Source of the DNA: Atherix ibis
Taxonomy: Eukaryota; Arthropoda; Insecta; Diptera; Athericidae
Direction: 5' to 3'
Assembly: GCA_958298945.1 (NCBI GenBank)
Contig: OY282610.1
Coordinates: 19,492,233-19,556,232 of the forward strand
DNA length: 64,000 nt
In this document: one piece after another, positions 1-12,567 of the stretch
Layout: each line of letters opens with the position of its first letter
Numbering within the stretch: the stretch's first letter is position 1
Position numbers and translations under genes: made by a program
Notes under the pieces: model-generated
The model's database searches: none
Told to the model about the DNA's origin: nothing
What the model saw: only the letters and a program-made list of their open reading frames with translations

Positions 1-2890
1 AACAATACTGAGTTTACTCACACATAAACAACAAAAACTGAGTTTATTCACACATAAACGATACTGACAAAAATATGACTATTCAACATAACCAAAGAAC
101 CCCCAAAACAAACTATTTTCACTTTAGCAACTAGAATCCATCTAACGTAAATTGTATGCGTAACTCCCAGTTCAATGTGCTCGTTTGTTCGAGGTAGAGT
201 AGATGATGACAACTAAAACTACCAACTAAGGCGTTTTCCTTTGGACCAATTTTGCTACTAGTCGGTAGATGACCAAAGGAAAGCCAAATTCTAAATACTA
301 GTCGAAACATAACCTCAAAACAGTCAGAAACAATACTGAGTTTACTCATACATAAACAATAAAAACTGAGTTTATTCACACATAAACAATACTGACAAAA
401 ATATGACTCTTCAACATAACCAACGAACCCGCAAAACTAACTATTTTCACTTTAGCAACTAGAATCCATCTAACGTAAATTGTATGCGTAACTCTCAGTT
501 CAGTGTGCTCGTTTGTTCGATGTAGAGTAGATGATGACAACTAGAATTATCAACTAAGGCGTTTTCCTTTGGACCAATTTTGCTACTAGTCGGTAGATGA
601 CCAAAGGAAAGCCAAATTCTAAATACTAGTCGAAACATAACCTCAAAACAGTCAGAAACAATACTGAGTTTACTCATACATAAACAATAAAAACTGAGTT
701 TATTCACACATAAACAATACTGACAAAAATATGACTCTTCAACATAACCAACGAACCCGTAAAACTAACTATTTTCACTTTAGCAACTAGAATCCATCTA
801 ACGTAAATTGTATGCGTAACTCCCAGTTCAATGTGCTCGTTTGTTCGAGGTAGAGTAGATGATGACAACTAGAATTACCAACTAAGGCGTTTTCCTTTGG
901 ACCAATTTTGCTACTAGTCGGTAGATGACCAAAGGAAAGCCAAATTCTAAATACTAGTAGAAACATAACCTCAAAACAGTCAGAAACAATACTGAGTTTA
1001 CTCACACATAAACAACAAAAACTGAGTTTATTCACACATAAACGATACTGACAAAAATATGACTATTCAACATAACCAAAGAACCCCCAAAACAAACTAT
1101 TTTCACTTTAGCAACTAGAATCCATCTAACGTAAATTGTATGCGTAGCTCCCACTTCAATGTGCTCGTTTGTTCGAGGTAGAGTAGATGATGACAACTAG
1201 AATTACCAACTAAGGCGTTTTCCTTTGGACCAATTTTGCTACTAGTCGGTAGATGACCAAAGGAAAGCCAAATTCTAAATACTAGTCGAAACATAACCTC
1301 AAAACAGTCAGAAACAATACTGAGTTTACTCACACATAAACAATAAAAACTGAGTTTATTCACACATAAACAATACTGACAAAAATATGACTCTTCAACA
1401 TAACCAACGAACCCACAAAACTAACTATTTTCACTTTAGCAACTAGAATCCATCTAACGTAAATTGTATGCGTAGCTCCCACTTCAATGTGCTCGTTTGT
1501 TTGAGGTAGAGTAGATGATGACAACTAGAATTACCAACTAAGGCGTTTTCCTTTGGACCAATTTTGCTTCTAGTCGGTAGATGACCAAAGGAAAGCCAAA
1601 TTCTAAATACTAGCCGAAACATAACCTCAAAACAGTCAGAAACAATACTGAGTTTACTCACACATAAACAACAAAAACTGAGTTTATTCACACATAAACA
1701 ATACTGACAAAAATATGACTATTCAACATAACCAAAGAACCCCCAAAACAAACTATTTTCACTTTAGCAACTAGAATCCATCTAACGTAAATTGTATGCG
1801 TAACTCCCAGTTCAATGTGCTCGTTTGTTCGAGGTAGAGTAGATGATGACAACTAGAACTACCAACTAAGGCGTTTTCCTTTGGACCAATTTTGCTACTA
1901 GTCGGTAGATGACCAAAGAAAAGCCAAATTCTAAACTCTAGTAGAAACATAACCTCAAAACAGTCAGAAACAATACTGAGTTTACTCACACATAAACAAT
2001 AAAAACTGAGTTTATTCACAACATAAACAATACTGACAAAAATATGACTCTTCAACATAACCAACGAACCCCCAAAACTAACTATTTTCACTTTAGCAAC
2101 TAGAATCCATCTAACGTAAATTGTATGCGTAACTCCCAGTTCAATGTGCTCGTTTGTTCGAGGTAGAGTAGATGATGACAACTAGAATTACCAACTAAGG
2201 CGTTTTCCTTTGGACCAATTTTGCTACTAGTCGGTAGATGACCAAAGGAAAGCCAAATTCTAAATACTAGTCGAAACATAACCTCAAAACAGTCAGAAAC
2301 AATACTGAGTTTACTCATACATAAACAATAAAAACTGAGTTTATTCACACATAAACAATACTGACAAAAATATGACTCTTCAACATAACCAACGAACCCG
2401 CAAAACTAACTATTTTCACTTTAGCAACTAGAATCCATCTAACGTAAATTGTATGCGTAACTCTCAGTTCAATGTGCTCGTTTGTTCGAGGTAGAGTAGA
2501 TGATGACAACTAGAATTATCAACTAAGGCGTTTTCCTTTGGACCAATTTTGCTACTAGCCGGTAGATGACCAAAGGAAAGCCAAATTCTAAATACTAGTA
2601 GAAACATAACCTCATAACAGTCAGAAACAATACTGAGTTTACTCATACATAAACAATAAAAACTGAGTTTATTCACACATAAACAATACTGACAAACATA
2701 TGACTCTTCAACATAACCAACGAACCCCCAAAACAAACTATTTTCACTTTAGCAACTAGAATCCTTCCAACGTAAATTGTATGCGTAACTTCCAGTTCAA
2801 TGTGCTCGTTTGTTCGAGGTAGAGTAGATGATGACAGCTAGAACTACCGACTAGTAGTTGGAAAATTGGTACAAAGGAAAACGCCTGGTG
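1..2890. repeat. 328-bp satellite array, about 8.8 tandem copies
   Basis: The string GCAACTAGAATCC recurs at 127, 455, 783, 1111, 1439, 1767, 2096, 2424 and 2752, a spacing of 328 bp (once 329). Units differ by only a few bases. Each contains a shorter internal repeat of about 28 bp (ACTGAGTTTAYTCAYACATAAAC twice in succession). The array runs off the left edge of the window. The last unit ends around 2844-2890 with a reverse-complement copy of the unit's own middle section. Each unit carries an 82-codon minus-strand ORF, but 328 is not a multiple of three, so the frames do not join across units and I see no sign of a gene. Confidence 0.97.
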
Positions 2891-3430
2891 TATTTGAATT
2901 CAATTCAAATGGTTTTTTTTGGCTAGCATATTTCACAAAATCAACAATTAATTATTTAAGATGTGTGAGGTAAGTATTTGTGCGATATTAATTTTGTTAT
3001 TAAATTAAATTCAATTGAATTCTCTCAAAAACTAAAATCTTTAGAAAAAAAACCTTTTACGTATGAATTTTATAAATGCTCCGTATTTCATTCGACTTGT
3101 TTCACATTTAATAATAATAATAGTTCTTTTCCATTTTCGTCTCCATTTGGAGTTTTGTAATAGAATTAATTTCATTTGTTAGTTCAATTAAATCTAGAAA
3201 TATTATTCTAAAAATTATGAATGCCATCCTATTATCACATATATTATGTGGTGAATATTTAACGATTTATTTTTTTTTGTATAAAATTGTTAAAAGGGTG
3301 ATTTTTATAAGCCATAGAGAGGGTGATTTTTTAAAAATTTTAATGGATTTAATGAATATTTTTACTTTGTATTCGTATTTATTAACAAAACAATTAAATA
3401 CATAATTTTCCTAACAAGTCTAAGTATAGA
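2891..3430. other. AT-rich spacer, no recognised feature
   Basis: Lies between the satellite array and the first mariner. It contains two ORFs of about 60 codons without recognisable motifs, consistent with chance in AT-rich DNA. Confidence 0.5.
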
Positions 3431-3433
3431 TTA

Positions 3434-4400
3434 TACACAGTATGTCCCAAAAATAACCGATATTTAAATCATACAGCATGCAGTGCCATCTATTGAAAAT
3501 TTACAGCATTAAAAATATACATTCATCCTCTTTCAAACGCACCTAAATTCATGTAAATCGGATAAAAGTTACAGCCATTTAAATAAAAGAAAAAGTGTGC
3601 TAATAATGTTACAAAATAAAAAAAGAGCAAATTTTGTGTTAAACTTGAAAAAAAATTCGCTGAGACATACGAATCGATGGGAAAAATTTATGGTGATTAT
3701 TGTATAAGTCGTACTTAAACTTATACGTGGTTTACACGATTTAAAAATGGTCGTAAGGATTTAAATGACGACCTAAGGCCAGGTCGTCCAGAAGCTAGTA
3801 ATCATGCTAAATTGGTAGAAAAAGTCCGTGAAATCATTGGTATCAATGCAAATTTTACTACAAGAATGTTGGCTGAGAAATTAAATACGAGTAAAAACAC
3901 TATTTGGAGAATTTTAACTGAAGATTTGTGTAAAAGAAAGGTCTGTGCGCGTTTTGTTCCAAATAAATTAAATGAAGACCAAAAAATTGCTCGTGTGGAA
4001 CATTGCAAAGACATTGTTGAAACTGTTGAAAACGATCTAGACTTTCTTGATTCGATCATAACTGGTGATGATGAGTCATGGTGCATTAAATATGACCCGG
4101 AAACTAAGCGTCAATCTGCTGAATGGAAGTCCAAAAGCGAGCCAAAACCAAAAAGTTGCCTTTTCAGAAGTCTCGAATCAAGACAATGTTGATTACTTTT
4201 TATGATTCGTAATTGTCCACAAGGAATTTGTTCCAGAAGGTCGAACTGTTAATGGAGAATACTATTTAGGCGTTTTAGACCGTTTGTGGAAAAGTCGTGT
4301 AAGACCTGATTATCCAGCAGGAAACCAGCTGTTTTATTGCACGATAATGCACCACCTCACAACACCAAAAAAGTGAACGAATTTTTGATGAAATCATGTG
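3434..4400 (+). mobile_element. mariner-family element A, copy 1, 3'-truncated and frameshifted
   Basis: An untranslated leader of about 230 bp is followed by a degraded mariner transposase. The helix-turn-helix region reads WFTRFKNGRKDLNDDLRPGR, with an in-frame stop just before it near 3715. The longest open stretch, 3812-4192, contains the first catalytic aspartate in the motif ITGDDESW. After a frameshift the second catalytic block LLHDNAPPH is readable near 4335-4362. The third catalytic region and the 3' inverted repeat are missing, as the element fades out at about 4400. It cannot encode an active transposase. A related copy at 8399 shares the leader and confirms that this is a repeated family. 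Confidence 0.9.
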
Positions 4401-5121
4401 ACTATTTTCTATTTATTTTGAATAAATAATAACTTTTAAAGATAATATAATGTGTATTTTATTCTATATCCAAAAAATCAATTATTTTTGGAACATACTA
4501 TGTACCACAATTTGCAAGTTTACAAGTTCTTGCAGACCTTATTTTTTTAAAAGGAAACTGCTATTAAATCATAACCAGGGGTTTTTTTTTATTAGAAAGG
4601 TGAACAATAACAGATTCCATTTCCGAGGGTTTTAAATTTTTTAAAGGGATTAGGAATAAAACTTCATTGTTTCTTTTTTGTCATCTATAAATTTATTTAT
4701 AGCTAAAGTTTTCACCAAATGTTTGGTTAATACGTAAACTTTTTTTTTTGTATAATTCTGCCCAGCTAATTTTCTATCCAAAAGTGTTCGTTTAGTGGCT
4801 TCCCATAAAATAAAAATTGTATTATTTAGTGAACTAAAATAATACGCATTTAATGATTATTAAAATTTCAATGAAATTTATCAGGAACAATCTATCATAT
4901 ACCATACAATTAAAAACATTTAAAAATAATCTTAACACTCCAAGTGTGAGAATTCCATTCCTCCTGATTATTTCCTTGTTTGTATTTCATTTTAATAGTC
5001 TATTTTTTCACGAAACCAACATAATTAATTCTTAGAGTTGAATGGAAAATAAAAACAATATTCAAAATAATTGCAGAAAGTTTTAAAAAAATTTATGACA
5101 AAACTTGTAAGTTGCAGTTAA
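4401..5121. other. AT-rich spacer, no recognised feature
   Basis: Intergenic sequence downstream of the zinc-finger-like gene at 5122. It contains only short ORFs of about 60 codons without domain signatures. Confidence 0.5.
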
Positions 5122-6873
5122 TTATTTACGTACAGCAGTAGGCATTTTGGGACACTTTTTTAAGTGATAATTTAATGTTCGTTGGAGTGCAAACACTTTC
5201 TTACAGTATTGGCATCGCAAAACCAAATCATGCTCTTCTTCGTGCCGATGCATCATTTTTTTGTTTTTGTAGCTTTTGCTGAATATTTTACAATAAAACC
5301 TATCTGCGGTTACTTTGGGAATTGATTTGATATATTCCACTTTCGTTTTGTTTAAGTTTACTAAATAATTTTCTTCTAAATTGATCAATTCATTTTTAGT
5401 GTTTGAGTCGGCTTTACTTTCCATATCGGACTCTGTCAACAATGCCTTGTTGTTACTATATTCTCGACGATCACCTTTCTTCGGCAATTCTGGATTTAGT
5501 GTCCAATCCTCTTTTTCTATACGAGGTTCATCAGTTATAGATGCTGAATCAATTGTTACAGGATTTCGACTATTATTACCACAACTTTCTAAATTATATG
5601 AGTTCAAATTCTTATTTACCAACAAATTATCTGAATTTGGTTCTTTCAATTGCAATTTTTCTTGGAACCAATTATTCAAACCTAATACATCATTATTTGA
5701 ATTATTTGTAGGTTCCGCATTGTTTTTAAATGTTCGATCTATTATATTCGATTTTGATTGATAAGGCTCCAAAGAAGAGTAAAATGATGTTTTCGGAGTC
5801 TCTTCAATTTTTTTTAATTCAATCGGAATATTTTCTACTAATTTTTCATTCAACATCTCTGAATGTTTAGGAGATAAACCTTGGCGTAAAGTTGATGAAT
5901 CAGGTAATTCTAAATTAGTACTATTTGATGGACTCATATGTGTATTGATTCGATTATTAAATCCAGTTCCATAGGATAATAATTGTTTTGGCATATTCTT
6001 TCTATTCCATGGCCAAATCCATGATTTTCTCTCGAAATTATCATCAATAGCAGCATCATCACCACATAATTTAACCGTTTTCGGAGTCTCTTCAATTTTT
6101 TTTATTTCAATCGGAATATTTTCTACTAATTTTTCATTCAACATCTCTGAATGTTCAGCAGATAAACCTTGGCAAAAAGTTGAAAAATCAGGTAATTCGA
6201 ATTCATCAATTTCCGAATCAGAACTAATTGATGGACGTGTACGTATATTTGTTCGATTACAGGATAATGCTAGTTTTTTCAAATCCTCTTCAGTACATGA
6301 CCAAATGGATGGTTTTAGAATTGAAAAACTATTTAAATCATAAATAGCAGCATCATCACCAAATATTTTAACCGTTCTAGTTGGAGAAGGACTTCTAATA
6401 TTTGATAATTTCTTATTCTCCTCGAGGTTTGCTTTAAATATTAACAGCAACAACAGCAAAAAAAAAACAAATATAATACAAAAATGAATATTTTATCTTT
6501 AGCGTAGTTACATTTTTAAATTGAATATTTTATTAATGGAAAATGATTATTTAATACTTACATTTTGTATTGGAATTACTTTCCATTTCACATGGTTTTC
6601 GATGTGGACTTATTGATTGTTGTCCTCTTGTATTATGAAAATAACTAGGGCGGTAGCTCTGATTCTCATTCTCATTTTTGGACCTAAATAAAAATTTTGC
6701 AAAATTTCTATGAATTTTAATATTGTATTTCACATAATCACTTGATCTTCTAAACATTAATATAATAAATATAATATTTATTGGTTTTTCTATTAATATC
6801 ACAGTAAAAATTAATTCAAAACTTACTTTGAATCCTCATTAGACAATTTTTTTTTATATGTGGAGTTTTCCAT
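5122..6873 (-). CDS. zinc-finger-like protein with an internal duplication, three exons
   Basis: I do not recognise the orthologue. Exons are 6827-6873 (ATG at 6873), 6562-6683 and 5122-6431. All junctions are GT-AG, phases agree (47+122+1310 nt) and the product is 492 residues. The N-terminus and middle are acidic, Ser/Asn-rich and probably disordered. A segment of about 100 residues occurs twice in tandem, each copy carrying GDDAAI and QGLS(A/P)(E/K)HSEMLNEK; the DNA of the two copies (about 5.76-6.05 and 6.05-6.37 kb) is nearly identical in places, so the duplication is recent. The C-terminus has two zinc-finger-like units. The first (FYCKIFSKS...HRHEEEH) has lost one cysteine. The second reads CQYC...HLKKC, a C2HC pattern. 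A nucleic-acid-binding or nuclear role is inference from these fingers only. Confidence 0.72.
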
Positions 6874-8398
6874 TTTACAAAAAAATATTTCCAACCACGA
6901 ATCACAAACAATATTCTTAGAGTGAAACTGAATCAAATGAATTTATTCCTTTTAAACCATAGATAAAATGTCAGAGATTGCTTCGATCTTTTAGGATATT
7001 TATTTTTTAGAGTTGGAATTTGTTATTGTAAGTAAAATTTTTTTTTTGATTTTACATTTGTTATTGGAATTTTTTTGGCCACTTATAATTATTATTTAAT
7101 TAACAATTGTCAATCGTTTAAAATTCTTATGATTTTGAAACTACTTTCATACGTTCGTACACAAATAATCAGGTGATATTCACAATGATTGAAAACTCTT
7201 CAAATTTTTATTATGGCATTACTTAGTCCGGTTTCAATTTCGAAAATTTGAAATAAACTTCAAATGAATGCTTATTATTAAATAAATTAATTTATCATCT
7301 GAAATTTATAAATTCTGAAAAAAGTGAGAACGAATCAAACGTCAAGAAAATTTAAATGGCGCTGTGAATATTTTAATGATATTTCTGTAACAGGGTGATC
7401 TTAAAAATGAGATTGTATTCTTTCAGGGGAAAATGTACATATTTTGTATTGGGCTTGACCAGAACAATTAGTGTTTTTTAGTATTCGATTTTTATTATCT
7501 GTTCAAAAATCTGATATCGGTGAAGAAAAAAATATATTTTTATTTTTTTAATTTTACAAATATACAATATTCTGCTACGCATTCAACCTTACCCTGTACT
7601 GTGTGACAGGTGCAAACGGATGGCAATCGTTCCTTGTCTAGCATCCGCGTTGCTTTCGTTAGATTATAGAGTATAAGGATAGACAGTTAAGGCGTCAACT
7701 TAAAGCTAGAGTCACACATGCATACTGCTCAAAGGCATCGCTTTCAGACAGGGGCGATTTTATATTTGTACATATTGCTTTTGCAACAAATTGAACAATC
7801 AACAACGGGATTAATTCAATGGATTAAAAAAATGCACACTTATTCAATATTTATGGTGACAAAATTTGTTACCATGGAAAAGTAAAAGCGCCCAAAAAGA
7901 GTCGATTTTTATCTGAAAAGCATGTACAAACGCCACCGCAAAAAATAACAATTAGTAATAATCTTATTTTAAATGCAAATAATATGACTGAATCTGATGA
8001 TACGTTAACAATAAAAAATCACTTATATGTGCTTGTAAATTATTTTCTGAGTATTCATTTATTTTAAAAAACAATACTTAACCATAATAAAATAATATCA
8101 TTTATTTAAAGATTTAGTTTTATTGGTTTTTGAAAAAAAAATTATACTAACGTAATAGGTAATTTTTACAAAAGAAATGATTAAAATAACAAGAAAACCA
8201 ATAAATTTATTTAAATATAAACATTATAAGACTGTTCTGCATTTAAAAATATCATTTGGATAGATAATAAACAAATAATTTTCAAAAAGAGATAAAAGTA
8301 TAAATTTAATTAAGGACTAAGTTAATGGAAAATGTACGCTCTATTATCAGTGACCACGTTATTATTTATATAAAAATATAAACTCGGTTTTATTGAAT
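6874..8398. other. Intergenic AT-rich region
   Basis: No gene recognised. From about 7770 to 8060 the plus strand is open in two overlapping frames that could be joined by a one-base change in an A run. The lower frame includes GDKICYHGKVKAPKKSRFL. This could be an exon or a decayed mobile-element ORF; I cannot name it. The rest looks non-coding. Confidence 0.4.
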
Positions 8399-8996
8399 GT
8401 ACACAGTAACCGAATTTTATATTTAAATCATACAACATGCAGCGCCATCTATTAAAAAATTTACAGCATTAAAAATATACATTCATCCTCTTTCAAACGC
8501 ACCTAAATTCATGTAAATCGGATAAAAGTAACAGCCGTTTAAATAAAAGAAATTGGCCTTAGGCCAGGTCGTCTAGAAGCCAGTAACCGTGCTAAATTGG
8601 TAGAAAAAGTCCGTGAAATCATTGGTATCGATGCAAATTTTACTATGAGAATGTTGGCTGAGGAATTAAATACGAGTAAAAACACTATTTGGAGAATTTT
8701 AACTGAAGATTTGTGTAAAAGAAAGGTCTGTGCGCGTTTTGTTCCACATGAAGTAAATGAAGGCCAAAAAATCGCTCGTGTGGAGCATTGCAAAGACATT
8801 GTTGAAACTGCTGAAAACGATCTAGACTTTCTTGATTCGATCGTAACTGGTAATGAGTTATGGTGCTTTAAATAGGACTCTGAAACTAAGCGTCAATCCA
8901 AAGGCGAGCCAAAACCAAAAAATTGCGTTTTCAGAAGTCTCGAATCAAGACAATGTTGATTACTTTTTTATGCTTCGAACGGTATTGTCCACAAGG
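8399..8996 (+). mobile_element. mariner-family element A, copy 2, internally deleted and truncated
   Basis: The leader matches copy 1 at 3434 (shared CCTCTTTCAAACGCACCTAA). About 190 bp covering the transposase N-terminus are deleted at about 8550. The open part at 8597-8875 encodes the HTH region and ends at a stop shortly after ITGN, where one of the catalytic-site acidic residues seen in copy 1 is lost. Similarity stops at GTCCACAAGGA near 8996, exactly where copia sequence begins, so a rearrangement joined the two elements. Confidence 0.88.
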
Positions 8997-9371
8997 ACCC
9001 AGAGCCCTTATTAAGAGGTTGTGGCGAGGTTCAGCAAGTCCCTTTGTTAGTATATGAGCCTCCATCTTACTTGTCGGTATATGTAATACATTGATCTCTC
9101 CCTCCTGCACTTTTTCACGGATAAAGTGCTCTTTTATATTGATATGTTTGGAGCGAGAGCTGACAATTGGGTTCCTCGCTGGATTTTGAGCTGATGTGTT
9201 GTCGTTATATATTGTAATACTCCTTTGTGATACACCCATATCTGATAAAATCTGCTTAAGATGCATTGCCTCCTTAGCTGCATCAGTTAGAGCCATGTAC
9301 TCTGCTTCCTGAGTTGATATGGCAACAGTTCGTTCTTTACGTGATTCCCAGCGAATTACAGCTCCAACCAT
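8997..9371 (-). pseudogene. copia RNase H / polyprotein C-terminus
   Basis: Encodes the end of the copia polyprotein with the RNase H signature STQEAEYMAL, followed by SRSKHINIKEHFIRE and LHIPTSKM, typical of Ty1/copia. It is separated from the upstream reverse-transcriptase piece by a stop near the TDADW motif (about 9417). The reading frame then runs into mariner sequence, so the natural end and the 3' LTR are gone. Confidence 0.88.
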
Positions 9372-9416
9372 TTTGAAACAATAGCCGGTGTATGAGCGGC
9401 GATCATCCAGACAAGA

Positions 9417-10458
9417 TCACCAGTCTGCATCTGTAAACCCCATTAGTGGTTGTCCTGACTTTTCATATATCAAAGATAAGTCCCGTGTACCCTTCAGGTA
9501 ACGCAGCACCCTCTTTGCAGCTTGCCAGTGACTTTCATTAAAACAAGAGTTATACTGGCTTAAATAACTTATTGCATGACATATATCAGGTCTGGTCGCT
9601 ATAGAGAGGTACATTAATGATCCGATCAAATTTTGATAAGGATAATTCGGTAGTTTAGAGCTGGTAGTTTTCGTTAGTTTTAGGCCCGGTGCCATAGGTG
9701 ATTTAACTGGGTGGCATGTGGACATATTAAATCTTTCTAAAATTTCATCAATATACCTGGATTGGGATGCCCTTATTTTTACTTGTTCGCAAACAAATTC
9801 AATTCCAAGACAGTGTGTTAAGTTTCCCAGGTCTCTCATTTCAAATGTTGACATTAAATCATTTTTTAGGTTTTTTATTTTATGCTTGTTTTTACTTGCA
9901 ATGATGATATCATCGACATATATTGTCAAAAGTATTTTTTCTCGCCCTCTCAAAACAAGTATAAATACAGGGGTCTGCAGAAGAGGCCTGAAAACCCAGG
10001 TCCCTCATTTTAGCATCTAATTTTTCGTACCACTGTCTTCCAGCCTGTTTAAGTCCGTATATGGCCCTATTTAGGCGGCATACTTTTTCTTCCTTTCCTT
10101 CTCTTAAGTCTTTTAGCATTTGCTGAGCTTTATTGAAGACAAGTTGATTGTTGTCGCATTCTTCTTGCATTATTTCATTTAAGAGCTCGTGTAGGTCTGT
10201 TGGCAATGACATGTAAAGTTTTTCTTTAATTTGACCATTTAAAATGCGGTAGATACATCAAGCTGGTTAATATGGAGTTCTTCTTCAACGGAAAATGCCA
10301 AAAGTAGTCTAATTGAGCTCAATTTTGTGACTGGAGCATATGTCTCACCAAAGTCTTTCCCAGGGCGCTAAGCAAATCCGCGTGCCACTAGTCGGGCTTT
10401 TCGTCTTTCAATTTCTCCCGTTGGTTTATATTTTATTTTAAATACAATTTTGGAGTCA
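9417..10458 (-). pseudogene. copia reverse transcriptase, 3' part
   Basis: Downstream of the LINE insertion the coding sense resumes with KARLVARGFA followed by a stop, then KDFGETYAPVTKL and LDVSTAF. It continues through a frameshift to AIYGLKQAGRQWYEKL (9910-10212) and, in another frame, to the catalytic YVDD box in IYVDDIIIAS and the connection region ATRPDICHAISYLSQ (9417-9953). It is therefore broken by one in-frame stop and at least two frameshifts. It would have copied element RNA into DNA. Confidence 0.92.
10446..10458. repeat. 13-bp target-site duplication, left copy
   Basis: AATTTTGGAGTCA, identical to 11297-11309; it flanks the LINE insertion in the copia reverse transcriptase. 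Confidence 0.9.
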
Positions 10459-11296
10459 GAAGTCTCTATGTATTTAGTGGTGCTATATCGCGTCGTAAGA
10501 CAAACTAACACCGGTCGCCCACGACCATTGGGATTGAGATATTATACGCTCAATCAGCGCAACCATAACTGAGAGTACTAACCAATTAACTGAATTGTTT
10601 AGCAGTAAGTAATCATTTATAAGCTGACTACCCCAACTGCTAGTGGCGAGGCCTACCTTAAACCTCTGATGTCATAAGCAGATACATCGCCCGAGATAAG
10701 TGCAAAGTATTGCTACTTTTGCCAGTTATCTCCCTTCCGCGATCCGTAGATCGTACCCGCGATATGGGTGTCAACCACAGCCACCACGTGAATGCCTAAG
10801 CAACCTCTCCAATAACCGAGCACAGAACTAATTCATTCACTCCACAGAACAACAGGTTCGACTCCACTTGCATTAGCATATAGACAAATATTATGCTTTC
10901 AAAATGCAGCTTCAACGCCAAGACCTGAAAGATCTGTTTCATGTTTGAACTTCGTTCTGTCGGGCAACTCGGTTCCCATGGTACCTACTTTTTTTATTAG
11001 AGTACTTCAGGTCTGTACCCCGCTCAGTGAGCAGTGGGCAGCAATCTTATAACCTGCTGACCTTTTTACACTCTCTATTTCTTCAGTACTCATCCACCAT
11101 CTTTCCATCATTTTGTGCATATATAAATGTATGCACCCCTTCATTTTGTTCATGCACCACCATTATGTGATATATATAGTATATTAATACCATAAAATAT
11201 CACTTTCGGTCACATATTTACTATAGCCCTCTTCCAGCATTGCTGTCTTCAGGATGATAAATAAACCTTTATATACCATCCCTCCGCGGGGGCGGA
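10459..11296 (-). mobile_element. 838-bp LINE 3'-end insertion inside copia RT
   Basis: The copia frame is interrupted exactly here. The 13-bp string AATTTTGGAGTCA stands on both sides (10446-10458 and 11297-11309), as expected of a target-site duplication, and removing the insert brings the RT-coding halves back into register. The part from about 10530 to 11060 is alignable by eye with 51180-51520, including CCCGCGATATGGGT and the inverted-sense AGTTATCTCCC blocks. At the second site this sequence lies next to a decayed LINE reverse transcriptase. I therefore interpret the insert as a 5'-truncated LINE 3' untranslated region, minus orientation. The piece at about 11060-11296 is not shared and is unexplained. 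Confidence 0.85.
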
Positions 11297-11309
11297 AATT
11301 TTGGAGTCA
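11297..11309. repeat. 13-bp target-site duplication, right copy
   Basis: AATTTTGGAGTCA, identical to 10446-10458. Confidence 0.9.
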
Positions 11310-12544
11310 ATGACGTTGCTGTTATTATTTTTGTTAACTATTTTCCATGTTTGGTTTTTAAGATGAGCTTTGATTTCTTCTTTGAATGCTTTTCGCCATG
11401 AAAGTGCATCAGGACCATTTAGAGCTTCTTCTTCAAAAAAATGATGAACTTTCACATTCATAGTCCAACGTCCATTTTGGTGGCTCTATTTTCTTTCTAT
11501 CTCTTAGTGTCGTAGTCCGTGATTGATCTGATTCATGATCTAGTTCCAAATTAGTGTCTGGATCAGTTTCAATTTCAATTGCCTCATCGAATAAGTGTTC
11601 TTCTTCTTGAGTTATGTTGTTGAAGTCTTGCTGGAGAGTAATTGGAGAATTTTCTGGTTGTATGTTGATTTCAATTGCTCTTTCTAATTTTGGTTTAGTA
11701 ATTTTTACATCTACAAATAGATCTTCAATAGAGTTTTCTTGTATAACATTTTGATATGGTTTATTTATGATTTTTACATCCTTTGTTATTACAACTTTTC
11801 TTTTTTCAGGATCCCATATGCGGTAGGCTTTTGATATGTCAGAATATCCAACGAAAATTCCCTCTTTTGCTCTTGAATCAAATTTAGATTTATTAATGTT
11901 TTTATTTAAGAAAAAGACTTTAGATCCAAAAATTTGAAAATATTTTACAGATGGTTTTCTTTTGAACCATATCTGAAATGGAGTATTGTTATTATTTGAA
12001 CGAGATGGTGATCGATTTATGATATAATTGGAACAAAAAACAGCCTCAGCCCAAAAAGAGTGAGTTAGGTTTCCATCCAACATTAGGCACCTGGCTTTGT
12101 CCAAAATAGTCCGATTCTTCCTCTCAGCCAATCCGCTCTGTTGAGGAGTGTATGGAGCTGACAGTCTCCTTTGAATTCCATTTTCAATTTAATATTTTGT
12201 ATATTCTCCGATTCCATTATCACTTTGGAGATATTTAATGTTTTTTTCCAGTTAAGTTTTCAGCTCTTCTTTCAATTGTTTAAAGAAGTTATGACTTTAT
12301 TTTTCTTTTTTAGAAAATATATCTTAGTATATCGGCTTTTTTCGTCAATGAAAGTTGCAAAGTAACGGCACCCTGCATTTGATGAAGTTCGCATGGGTCC
12401 GACTACGTCTGAATGGACAGTTTCTAGTAATTCCAGATTTTTAACTTCTTGGCTGGATTTAAATGTTGATTTAGACATTTTACCCTTTATGCATATTTCA
12501 CAATCTGAAAAGGATTCATTGGGATTAAAGTTTAGGCCCACCAT
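11297..12544 (-). pseudogene. copia integrase and start of reverse transcriptase
   Basis: From 12544 downwards the GAG-pre-integrase end (SFSDCEICIKGKMSK) leads to the integrase core with HSDVVGPM and FIDEKSRYTKIYFLK. A frameshifted stretch follows around 12140-12275. The core then continues with SGLAERKNRTI, the Glu-containing third catalytic block, and SFWAEAVFCSNYIINRSPS (11433-12131). A degraded linker leads to the reverse-transcriptase start (ALSWRKAFKEEI, QTWKIV) that ends at the insertion. The enzyme would insert the element's DNA copy. Frameshifts make it non-functional here. Confidence 0.9.
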
Positions 12545-12567
12545 TGATTTTGTTTGATGCGCATATT

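Noticed and set aside
131..2736. Series of 70-136-codon ORFs with nearly the same protein (MNKLSFYCLC...)
   Set aside because: They are the same frame in each 328-bp satellite unit; the unit length is not a multiple of three, there are no splice or start signals, and no known protein resembles them.
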